Part shown: positions 53,048 to 62,887 of the stretch, in pieces
How positions within the stretch are numbered: position 1 is the first letter of the stretch
Layout of the letters: each line of letters begins with the position of its first letter
The notes under the pieces: generated by a model
Database searches by the model: none
What the model saw: the letters and a program-made list of their open reading frames with translations, nothing else
Told to the model about the DNA's origin: nothing
Source of the DNA: Dehalococcoidia bacterium
Lineage (GTDB): Bacteria > Chloroflexota > Dehalococcoidia > DSTF01 > JACRBR01
Length of the DNA: 64,000 nucleotides
Reading direction: 5' to 3'
Assembly (NCBI GenBank): GCA_040902535.1
Contig: JBBDXD010000018.1
Location: forward strand, 124,001-188,000
Translations under genes and position numbers: made by a program

Positions 53048-53926
53048 ATGTTTCTCAGAAAGGATCCCCTGAAGCGGGCACGCCTGCCGGAGATCACGAG
53101 CGGGGCAAACGTGTTCACGGCCGATGACGCATCGATCGGCACCGTCGCGGAGGTCGGCGAGGTGTCGTTCAAGGTCGATGTGCCGCGCGCGCCGGACATC
53201 TGGCTGGGACGCGACTACGTCACGGACGCGACGGCGGAGCGCGTTTCGATGAGCTTCGAGCGCCGGGAGATCGACGCGTACAAGCTGGGGCAGCCCGGCC
53301 TGGATGCCGAGAAGGACACGACGCAGGAAGCGCTCGTGGATGCCGCCGTCCCGCGGGAGCAGCAGAGGGAGCAGCGCCTGCGCATGGAGCAGCAACTCGC
53401 GGAACAGCGTCAGCAATTGCCGCACACGCATCCTGAGGGCTCGCAGTACACACCGCCGGATACCGGCGGCACCGTGGGAGAACCGGTCGAAGAGGAACTG
53501 CGCAGCTACGGCGTGGACCCGATGCGTGACGCGGCACTGTCGGCGGAGCGCGGCCATGACGTCGAGGAACTCACGGACACCGGAAGCCTCGCCGACGAGG
53601 GACGCGCGTCCACGCAGCGGAGTGATCCGCCGGAGTTCCAGATGGCTGACTCACGATCCGGCGAATTCGAGTACTCGGTGCCAACACGGAGCGCCGACTA
53701 CGATCCGGCGGCGAAGCGCAGGCGGATCGCAGGCGGGACGGTGGGCGCTGTGGCGGCGGTGAGCCTTGCCGGACTGGGCTTTCTGTGGATGATGCGCCGT
53801 CGCCGGAACCACACGCTCGACCGGCGCGCGAAAGATGCGGCGAGCCAAGCGGCGGGCGTCGTGAAAGACGCCGCGCGTCGCGGCTATGATGGCGCCCGTG
53901 AAGCCTTCGAGTCGGCGCGGGACTAA
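53048..53926 (+). CDS. DUF2171-like protein with C-terminal membrane anchor
   Basis: A 292-residue paralog of the preceding protein. Residues ~17-80 repeat the domain (GANVFTADDASIGTVAEV, FKVDV, DIWLGRDYVT, VSMSFERREIDAYKL). A Gln/Glu-rich helix, a long acidic disordered part, one membrane helix (about residues 233-252, GAVAAVSLAGLGFLWMM) and a basic tail with Ala-rich amphipathic repeats follow. GGGAGGACTGGT precedes the ATG. It would display the domain at the membrane. Its stop is one base from the convergent copper-protein stop. Confidence 0.78.
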   Translation: MFLRKDPLKRARLPEITSGANVFTADDASIGTVAEVGEVSFKVDVPRAPDIWLGRDYVTDATAERVSMSFERREIDAYKLGQPGLDAEKDTTQEALVDAAVPREQQREQRLRMEQQLAEQRQQLPHTHPEGSQYTPPDTGGTVGEPVEEELRSYGVDPMRDAALSAERGHDVEELTDTGSLADEGRASTQRSDPPEFQMADSRSGEFEYSVPTRSADYDPAAKRRRIAGGTVGAVAAVSLAGLGFLWMMRRRRNHTLDRRAKDAASQAAGVVKDAARRGYDGAREAFESARD

Positions 53927-53927
53927 G

Positions 53928-54299
53928 TCACGCGGCCTTCGCGAGCCGGGCCATCTCCCTGCACGCCTCCGCGCAGCCGCGGCACGTCTCGGCACATGCC
54001 TGCATGATCTCGTCGCCCTCGAACCGCTCGCAGTCCTCTGCGCAGCGGTCGCAGACGGCTGCACACGCGGCGCACGTCGCTCCGTGCACGCTTGATTCGC
54101 GCAGCATGAAGTCGGCGCTCGTGCGGCAGATCTGCGCGCAGTCAAGCAGAAGGCGGATGTGGTCCTGCGATGCGTGCTCGCCACCCATGCCGAGACAGTA
54201 GTTGACTGTCTGGAGGCAGATATCGTGGCACCTCGCGCACCAGTCGATGCAATCGTCCATGGCCGTCGGCGTCTCGTCGTCGTCCGAAAACTCGTTCAT
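53928..54299 (-). CDS. Four-helix copper-storage-like protein (DUF326)
   Basis: A 123-residue protein with 17 or so cysteines arranged along four helices (CIDWCARCHDIC, CAQIC, CAACAAVCDRCAEDC, CAETCRGCAEAC). This is the pattern of DUF326/Csp proteins, which hold many Cu(I) ions in a helical bundle. There is no export signal, so it resembles cytosolic Csp3. ATG 54299 has AAGGAGG eight bases upstream. It may buffer copper; no copper exporter is adjacent. Confidence 0.88.
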   Translation of the reverse strand: MNEFSDDDETPTAMDDCIDWCARCHDICLQTVNYCLGMGGEHASQDHIRLLLDCAQICRTSADFMLRESSVHGATCAACAAVCDRCAEDCERFEGDEIMQACAETCRGCAEACREMARLAKAA

Positions 54300-54413
54300 C
54301 CGTATGCCTCCTTGATGTGGCGCTTCGATTGAGCCTAGATCGCGAGCGGTATCGCCCGCGTTCGCGGGGATCGCGGATAGGTGTCGATCGCGGAACAGCC
54401 CTATACTCCGCCC

Positions 54414-55328
54414 GTGACTCAGGCTGTGGCGAACCTGGCGGCTGTGCAGCGCGCGCTGCTCAAATGGCACGCGAAGCACGGGCTGCGCGCCCCCTGGCGC
54501 GAGACTCGCGACCCGTACGAGTGTCTGGTGGCGGCGGTGATGGCGCAACAGACGCAGATGAGCCGCGTCATGCCTTCGTACGAGCGTTTCGTCGCGGCGT
54601 TCCCCACGGTCGAAGCGCTCGCGGGCGCATCGACGGGCGAAGTGATACGCGTGTGGGCCGGCATGGGCTACAACCTGCGCGCCGTGCGGTTGCATCGCGC
54701 AGCCCGGCAGATCGCAACGAGCGGCTGGCCGCGGCGGCGAGCGGATCTCGCGGCGATCGACGGCATCGGCCCGTTCACGGCGGCGATCATCGCATCGTTT
54801 GCCTTCGGAGAAGCCGCGGGCTGCGTCGATACGAATGTGCGTCGCGTCCTCGGGCGCCTCAGCGGCGGCGAGGCGATCGACGGCAAGCCGCTGCAGACGC
54901 TGGCCGATGCGATGGTCGCGCGGAAGGACCCGGCGCGGTGGAACCAGGCGCTGATGGACTACGGGGCGCGCGTATGCGGCGTGCGCCCGAAATGCGGTGA
55001 GTGCGTCGTGGCGCAATGGTGTGCGTCACGCGAACGTTACGCTGGGACGTCGCGGCAGGTCGCCGAGCCGCGCCCGGTCTATCGCGCCGGCGTCGTGCGA
55101 AAGCACGAAGCGCCGTATGAACGCTCGACGCGCTACTACCGCGGCCGCATCATCGACGTATTGCGGGCGTTGCCGCCGGGCGATTCGATCAACGTGGCGC
55201 GCCTGCCGGCGCTGATCGCCGGCGGCGCAGCAGCGCCTACGATCGCGGATACGCAGGCGCTGGTAGCCGCGCTCGAGCGACATGGCCTCCTAACGGTGAG
55301 CCGGCGCCGTGTGTCGCTTCCCGGCTGA
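54414..55328 (+). CDS. MutY-like DNA glycosylase lacking the catalytic Glu
   Basis: A 304-residue HhH-GPD protein of the MutY branch. AIDGIGPFTAAIIASFAFG is the helix-hairpin-helix, followed by Asp in CVDTNVRRVLGR, and a Cys4 cluster (CGVRPKCGECVVAQWC, spacing 5-2-5 rather than 6-2-5). The motif that reads SEVMLQQTQ in E. coli MutY is here AAVMAQQTQ, so the catalytic Glu is Ala. The C-terminal NUDIX-like 8-oxoG domain is replaced by ~90 residues that look like a winged helix. GTG 54414 lies 6 bases after TATACT. Substrate and activity are open. Confidence 0.8.
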   Translation: MTQAVANLAAVQRALLKWHAKHGLRAPWRETRDPYECLVAAVMAQQTQMSRVMPSYERFVAAFPTVEALAGASTGEVIRVWAGMGYNLRAVRLHRAARQIATSGWPRRRADLAAIDGIGPFTAAIIASFAFGEAAGCVDTNVRRVLGRLSGGEAIDGKPLQTLADAMVARKDPARWNQALMDYGARVCGVRPKCGECVVAQWCASRERYAGTSRQVAEPRPVYRAGVVRKHEAPYERSTRYYRGRIIDVLRALPPGDSINVARLPALIAGGAAAPTIADTQALVAALERHGLLTVSRRRVSLPG

Positions 55329-55373
55329 GCCTGCGATACGATCGACGCAGGACTGCAGCACCGGAGGTACACG

Positions 55374-56006
55374 ATGCCTATCGAGGTGATCAAGATCGGG
55401 CCACTGGGGCCGTACGCCAACAACGCGTACATCCTCGCCGACGAGGGGACGAAGCAGGCGATCTTCGTCGATGCGCCGCTGGAGAGCGAAAAAGCTCTCG
55501 AAGCGGCGAAGGGCTACGACGTCCAGCGCATCATCGTCACGCACCGGCACGGCGACCACTGGGCGAATATCGACCTTGTGAAGCAACGCCTGGGCGTGCC
55601 GGTGTTCTGCCACGAAGCGGACCGGCAGCCATACGCGACCAAGGTCGATGGCACCGTCACGGACAACGAGGAGATCGCCCTCGGCGACACTGTGGTGCGC
55701 GTGCTGCACACGCCGGGCCACACGCCGGGCAGCATTTGCCTGCTCGCGCCGACGTCCGACCATGACGTGCTGATCAGCGGCGACACGCTCTTTCCCGGCG
55801 GCCCGGGTCGCTCCGACAGCAATGCCGCGCTCAGGGAGATGATCGCTTCGATCACGTCGCGGCTTCATCCGCTCCCGGACAACACGGACGTGCTGCCGGG
55901 CCACGGCGACAACACGACGATCGCCGACTCGAAGCGCGAGTACGCTGTCTTCGCATCGAAGCCACACGGCGACGATCTGCGGGGCGATGTGACGTGGGAG
56001 GCGTGA
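55374..56006 (+). CDS. MBL-fold hydrolase (glyoxalase II-like)
   Basis: A 210-residue MBL-fold protein. THRHGDHW gives the zinc site (about residues 60-67), then HTPGHTPGSICL, ISGDTLFPGGPGRSD and LPGHGDNT. This is the short glyoxalase II-like type that hydrolyses thioesters or similar. CCGGAGG precedes the ATG by seven bases. Its last codons lie within a 113-base duplicated segment. No pathway neighbour is evident. Confidence 0.88.
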   Translation: MPIEVIKIGPLGPYANNAYILADEGTKQAIFVDAPLESEKALEAAKGYDVQRIIVTHRHGDHWANIDLVKQRLGVPVFCHEADRQPYATKVDGTVTDNEEIALGDTVVRVLHTPGHTPGSICLLAPTSDHDVLISGDTLFPGGPGRSDSNAALREMIASITSRLHPLPDNTDVLPGHGDNTTIADSKREYAVFASKPHGDDLRGDVTWEA

Positions 56007-56206
56007 GTTCTCAGTTGTAAGTTGTCAGTAGGGGTTGCGCAATCACTTACGCCTGACGACTTATCACTTACCCCTCGCCTACTGCAACTCTGCACGGCGA
56101 TGTGACGCAGGAGTCGTAAGTCCTCAGTTGCAAGTAGAGCTTGCGCTCGGCCGCATACCACTTGCAACTGACCACTTATTACTTACGACTCGCCTACTGC
56201 AGCGGG
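55983..56206. repeat. Tandem duplication of heptad hairpin with gene ends
   Basis: Two similar ~113-base copies (55983-56095 and 56096-56206) each hold a GGCGATGTGACG block, a left heptad array (CTCAGTT, GTAAGTT...), a spacer, a right array (ACTTATC, ACTTACC..., or ACCACTT, ATTACTT...) and CGCCTACTGCA. Copy 1 starts in the last codons of the MBL gene; copy 2 ends in the last codons of cvpA. Each copy can form a long hairpin. Confidence 0.8.
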
Positions 56207-56711
56207 TCGATCTCGCGCTCCTCGAAGCGATCGAGGTTGGTCGTGAACTCGTCCGGCAGGATGCGCAACACCGGTCGCGCCGCGTCGAGCATGGCTGTCG
56301 CGAATTCAGAATCGTCGATCCGTTTTTCCATGTCGTAACGCGGGTACGTGATGAAGAGAATCAGGAGCGCTTCGATGATGACGAAGGCCTTGGCCGCACC
56401 GAATGCGGCGCCGAGCAGCTGATCGGCGATGCCGAGCTGCATGATCACCACCGCCGGATGGATGAGCATCGCCACCAACTGCCCTGCGAGGCCGATGCCG
56501 ATGAAAATCACCAGGAACCCGATCACCGCTGCCGTGGTCTCGTTATCGATGGGCGAGAGCACGGAATCCGCCACGTCATCGTAGAAGAGGCCTGCAAGCA
56601 CGACCCCCAGCACGACGCTCGTGATGCCGATGACTTCGCGAATGAGGCCGGCCTGGAACGCGGTGACGATGAAGAAGAGGAAGATAATGACGATAGCCGC
56701 GTCAATCCAGT

Positions 56712-56715
<4 letters not shown>
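56194..56715 (-). CDS. cvpA: CvpA family membrane protein
   Basis: A 173-residue protein with four hydrophobic helices in the first 120 residues ([18 protein letters not shown]...[20 protein letters not shown]) and the [20 protein letters not shown] segment of CvpA/colicin V production proteins. The family is linked to envelope integrity, without a known reaction. The ATG overlaps the lon stop by four bases (ATGA), so it is translated after lon. Its last codons share sequence with the adjacent duplication. Confidence 0.88.
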
Positions 56716-59078
<2,363 letters not shown>

Positions 59079-59203
59079 GCTCGCGGCCTCCCAAACGTGC
59101 GGGCTCGCACGGGTCCGGCAGAAACTGATCTGGCCCACGATCAGTATCGGCAGGGGCGAGTGTATCACGCGATCCGGCCTCAGCCGGGGCAGATTATGGC
59201 ATA

Positions 59204-59279
59204 TCGATCAGGAGATCGATCAGATCTGGGCGGAGGACACCGCTTGACACGATTTGGATTGATCGAGTAGATCGATCAA
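59204..59279 (+). promoter_or_regulatory. Promoter with two GATCGA operators
   Basis: TTGACA at 59244-59249 is followed after 17 bases by a weak -10. TTGATCGA-N5-TCGATCAA (59259-59279) is an 8-bp-arm palindrome lying over the -10 region. A second, shorter palindrome TCGATC-N4-GATCGA lies upstream at 59204-59219. The shared half-site suggests one repressor at both, probably the winged-helix-like protein encoded next. Confidence 0.65.
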
Positions 59280-59356
59280 TAGATCATTCGTTCGGACACT
59301 AAACAGCGCGTTGATCCGACAGACCGCGTCTCGCTTAAGCATGGGGAGTCTCGTCT

Positions 59357-59968
59357 ATGAGCGGTGGGCAGAAGCCTGACAAGTTGGACACCGTGCGCAA
59401 GGTCGCAGAAGCCTTGGCGGGGTTTGAAGCCGAAGACCAGGAGCTGATCCTTCGTTGGGCGCGCGAGTTGGTCGGCCTTTCAGAACCACCACCGCGACCC
59501 CGTACCGCGGCACATTCTCCACCTTCGCCCGATGAACCACCAACTCCGGCTCAGACTCCCGACATTCGAACGTTCCATGAAACAAAGAAGCCGTCGTCGG
59601 ATACGCAGTTCGCTGCGGTGGTGGCCTACTACTATCGCTTCGAAGCCGTCCCCGACGCTCAGAAGGACAGCATTACCAAGGAGGACCTGCAGGAAGCATG
59701 CCGACAGGTCGGGCGTAAGCGGCTCAAATATCCCGCACAGACGCTCGTGAACGCGCATCGCCAAGGGTTTCTCGATCGCGGCGAGCGCGGCGCGTACGCA
59801 ATCAACACGGTTGGCGAAAACCTCGTAGCCATGGCTCTGCCTTCGGATAACGCGGCAGCCCTCTCGGGACGAACCAGAAAGCGGAGCGGACGCGCTACAA
59901 CGGCCACGAAGACCAAAGGCAGCAAGCAGGTGAAACGGCGAACCGCCACCAAGAAGCGCGCACGATAA
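59357..59968 (+). CDS. Winged-helix-like protein, first gene of HEPN module
   Basis: A 203-residue protein. A helical segment (residues 1-45) is followed by a Pro-rich linker (50-75), a compact domain (about 80-160: FAAVVAYYYRFEAVPDAQ, ITKEDLQEACRQVGRKRL, TLVNAHRQGFLDRGERGAYAINTVGENLVAM) with the look of a winged helix, and a Lys/Arg/Thr-rich tail typical of nucleic-acid binding. I know no function for the family. GGGGAG lies seven bases before the ATG. It is 15 bases upstream of the HEPN gene and behind palindromic operators, so it may be the module's DNA-binding regulator. Confidence 0.7.
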   Translation: MSGGQKPDKLDTVRKVAEALAGFEAEDQELILRWARELVGLSEPPPRPRTAAHSPPSPDEPPTPAQTPDIRTFHETKKPSSDTQFAAVVAYYYRFEAVPDAQKDSITKEDLQEACRQVGRKRLKYPAQTLVNAHRQGFLDRGERGAYAINTVGENLVAMALPSDNAAALSGRTRKRSGRATTATKTKGSKQVKRRTATKKRAR

Positions 59969-59983
59969 GGCGCTGGTGCAGAC

Positions 59984-60793
59984 ATGCCGTCTCCTTCCGA
60001 TGTCATCGACAGCGCGATTGCCGAAGTAGACACACTCCGCAAGCTGCTCAAACGAGGAACCAACCGTCAGGTTAGATCCGGCGAAGAAAGGAGCACCGCC
60101 AAGGCGTACGCCCTCGCATGGTTCAACGGCCACAGTAAAGACCTTGCTCAGCTGGCGCAGATGGAGGCGTTCCAAGCGGCGGACGACTTCTACCGCCAGT
60201 TGTTGAGCAGTACTGATCGCGCCACTGGCCGCGCAAGCTATGACGAGACGCTCAAAGAGATACGCGGCGCATTAGCGAAACTTCGGGTCGCCGGCGTCGC
60301 GGCGCGCTCCAGTGGGTCAACTCCCACCGCTGACGACCCCCCGTCGTTCTCGCCGCTCATCGCAGACCCAGAGATGCGGAATATCCTCGTCGACCGGTGG
60401 CGAGAATGCGTTGCGTGCCTTGATGCCGGAGCCTCTTTGGCCGCGACGGTTATGATGGGCGGGCTCATTGAAGGGCTTTTACTAGCCCGCATCACGCGCG
60501 AATCAAATCAAGCACCCATCTTTAAGGCGAAGGCGGCTCCGCTGGACCATCAGCGTAAGACGTTACCGCTGTCAGCTTGGGGGCTCAAGGACTATATCAA
60601 CGTCGTCCACGAATTGGGGTGGATATCTGAATCCGCGAAAGACGTCGGCGAAGTACTGCGCGATTATCGCAACTACATCCACCCGTCCAAACAGCTGCGC
60701 CATGCGAAACGCTTGACGATTGATGACGCCCGCATGTTCTGGGAGGTGAGCAAGGCGGTAGCGCGGGAGGTTGTTCAGAGCGCTGCGAAATGA
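59984..60793 (+). CDS. HEPN-like domain protein
   Basis: A 269-residue protein. The C-terminal part (from about residue 135) is helical and carries LRDYRNYIHP, which gives R226-x6-H233, the catalytic R-x4-6-H pattern of HEPN ribonucleases; ECVACLDAGASLAATVMMGGLIEGLLLARI resembles the helix before it in DUF4145-like HEPN proteins. The N-terminal ~120 residues are helical and unrecognised. HEPN proteins often act as RNA-cutting toxins in defence. It is 15 bases behind the winged-helix-like gene. Activity is inferred only from the motif. Confidence 0.72.
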   Translation: MPSPSDVIDSAIAEVDTLRKLLKRGTNRQVRSGEERSTAKAYALAWFNGHSKDLAQLAQMEAFQAADDFYRQLLSSTDRATGRASYDETLKEIRGALAKLRVAGVAARSSGSTPTADDPPSFSPLIADPEMRNILVDRWRECVACLDAGASLAATVMMGGLIEGLLLARITRESNQAPIFKAKAAPLDHQRKTLPLSAWGLKDYINVVHELGWISESAKDVGEVLRDYRNYIHPSKQLRHAKRLTIDDARMFWEVSKAVAREVVQSAAK

Positions 60794-60832
60794 GTAGCCG
60801 TGTCTCTCTGCCCGCCATCACGGAGACTGCCT

Positions 60833-62086
60833 TCATCCCCGCCACCGCCGCAGCACGAGCGTGGCATTCTGGCCGCCCATGCCGAAGGAGCTGCTGAGGA
60901 CGGTGTCGACCAGGGCTTCGCGCATGACGTTGGGCACGTAGTCGAGGTCGCATTCGGGGTCGGGGAACTCGTAGTTGATCGTGGGCGGGATCTTGTTGTC
61001 GCGGATCGCCATGATCGACGCCACGGCCTCGACGGCGCCGGCGGCGGCGGCGGAGTGCCCGGTCATCGACTTGATGGAGCTGATCGGCAGCTTATACGCG
61101 ACGTCGCCGAACGCGAGCTTGATGGCGGCGGTCTCCGTCTTGTCGTTGTACGGCGTTCCGGTGCCGTGGGCGTTGATCCACGACACGTCGGCGGGGTCGA
61201 TGGCCGCCGACTTCAACGCGCGGATCATCGCCAGCGACTGGCCCTCGGCGTCGGGTGCGGCGTCATCGGCGGCGTCGAACGACCAACCTTGGCCGATGTA
61301 CTCGGCGAGGATCGTGGCGCCGCGGGACGCCGCGTGCTCCTCCGATTCGAGGACGAGCACGGCGGCGGCTTCGCCCAGCACGAAGCCGTCACGCTTCGCG
61401 TCGAACGGCCGCGACGCCTTCTCCGGCGTAGCGTTGTAGCCCTTCGAGAGGGCGCCCATCAGCCCCATGGTGGCGACGGCCACGGGCGTGATAATCGCTT
61501 CGGTGCCGCCTGCGAGCAGGATGTCGGCCGAACCCGTGCGGATCATGTTGAACGCGTGCCCGAGCGCGTCCGTCGCGGAGGCGCAGGCGCTGTTAATCGA
61601 CGAGTTGGGACCACGGAAGCCGAGCTGGCGACCGACGCGGCCGGCCGACATGTGCGGCCCCCACTTCGGGATGATCAGGGGGTCGACGCGCTGCGGGCCG
61701 CGCTCTTCGATGATGGTCTCCTGGCGGCCCATCTCGAAGACGCCGCCGGTGCTGGCGAGGATGACGCCCATCTCGGTCGCGAGCGCGGCATCGGGCTCGA
61801 GTTTCGCCGAAACGAGCGCCTCTTTCGCCGCTTTCAGCGCGATCTGCGCGAAGCGGCCGGAGCGCCGGGCGGTCTTGTGGTCCATGACCTCGGCGGGGTC
61901 GAAGCCCTTGATCTCGCCGGCGACCTGGACGGCGTGCTTCGAAGCGTCGAAGTGGGTGATCGGGCCGATGCCGCTCTTGCCAGCGAGCAGGTTCGCCCAG
62001 AACGTCTCGACGTCGTTGCCGACGGGCGTGATGGCGCCGACGCCCGTGATGACGACGCGCCGCATCTGCCTGCTGGTATCGGTCAC
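60833..62086 (-). CDS. fabF: 3-oxoacyl-ACP synthase II
   Basis: A 417-residue condensing enzyme that extends acyl-ACP with malonyl-ACP in fatty-acid synthesis. RRVVITGVGAITPVGND opens the fold; the triad is Cys in NSACASATDALG, His in NAHGTGTPYND and His in SMTGHSAAAAG. Length is normal. GTG 62086 has GGGAGA six bases upstream; ATG 62098 and 62065 are in-frame alternatives. No other fab genes are present. It is divergent from the sigma-factor gene. Confidence 0.95.
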   Translation of the reverse strand: MTDTSRQMRRVVITGVGAITPVGNDVETFWANLLAGKSGIGPITHFDASKHAVQVAGEIKGFDPAEVMDHKTARRSGRFAQIALKAAKEALVSAKLEPDAALATEMGVILASTGGVFEMGRQETIIEERGPQRVDPLIIPKWGPHMSAGRVGRQLGFRGPNSSINSACASATDALGHAFNMIRTGSADILLAGGTEAIITPVAVATMGLMGALSKGYNATPEKASRPFDAKRDGFVLGEAAAVLVLESEEHAASRGATILAEYIGQGWSFDAADDAAPDAEGQSLAMIRALKSAAIDPADVSWINAHGTGTPYNDKTETAAIKLAFGDVAYKLPISSIKSMTGHSAAAAGAVEAVASIMAIRDNKIPPTINYEFPDPECDLDYVPNVMREALVDTVLSSSFGMGGQNATLVLRRWRG

Positions 62087-62278
62087 GGGGTCTCCCATTG
62101 CGGTAGCTATGTCGATTGTGCCTACACAGTACCGCGAACCGGCCGTCGAGCGCCGGACGAAGGCAACCTGGGCAGTGGGAGGCGGTGCTTCGGCAAACGA
62201 GGAGCGCCTGCCACGACCAGGCGACGGTGGGGCAGACCGCGCGTAAACTGCAGCGGAGTGCGATGCCTGCAAGGAACC

Positions 62279-62887
62279 TTGCCGCACAGGGAGCGTGATC
62301 TGGAACGGCAGCGCGAGCGAAACACTACTGAAGAACGGGACGATGCCGCCCTCTTGCGTTGCGTCCAATCGGGCGACGACGGTGCGCTGGCGGCCCTGTA
62401 CGACCGCTACGGAGGCATCGCGTACGGGCTGGCGTACCGGATCGCCGGTGACGCGGGTATGGCGGAAGACGCCGTGCAAGAAGCGTTCGTCTCGATGTGG
62501 AGGCAGGCGCCCCGGTTCGATCCGGAGCGCGGGCAAGTACGTTCCTGGCTGCTTACGATCGTCCATCACAAGGCGATCGACCTCGTGCGGCGACGCAGTA
62601 ACCGTCCGGAGCGCCAGATGCCCGAAGGCGCCGAAGAGTTCATGATCGGCACAGAGGGACAGCCAGAAGCGCTGGCGGAGTGGGCATTGGAGGCAGAAGC
62701 AGTGCGTGAGGCGGTGCGTCAGATCCCGGAGGACCAGCGCCTGACCGTCGAAGCGGCGTACTTTCGCGGGCTGACGCACGTCGAGATCGCGGAGGAGATG
62801 GGCGTCCCGCTGGGCACGGTGAAGAGCAGGCTGCGCATCGCGATGGAGAAGATGCGCGACCACCTGCGACCGAGGGTGTTGGATTGA
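62279..62887 (+). CDS. ECF RNA polymerase sigma factor
   Basis: A ~202-residue sigma-70 family ECF factor. Region 2 shows ALYDRYGGIAYGLAYRI and DAVQEAFVSMWRQAPRFDP (core binding and -10 recognition), and region 4 shows LTHVEIAEEMGVPLGTVKSRLR (-35 helix-turn-helix). It is of the SigK-like kind. The start is probably TTG 62279, behind AAGGAA; a GTG at 62258 is possible. It is coupled to its anti-sigma factor through a TTGA overlap. Confidence 0.92.
   Translation: MPHRERDLERQRERNTTEERDDAALLRCVQSGDDGALAALYDRYGGIAYGLAYRIAGDAGMAEDAVQEAFVSMWRQAPRFDPERGQVRSWLLTIVHHKAIDLVRRRSNRPERQMPEGAEEFMIGTEGQPEALAEWALEAEAVREAVRQIPEDQRLTVEAAYFRGLTHVEIAEEMGVPLGTVKSRLRIAMEKMRDHLRPRVLD

Noticed and set aside
59079-59260. 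CIRCE or HAIR heat-shock operator before lon
   Set aside because: The palindromes present are GATCGA-based and associated with the divergent HEPN promoter; neither heat-shock consensus fits.
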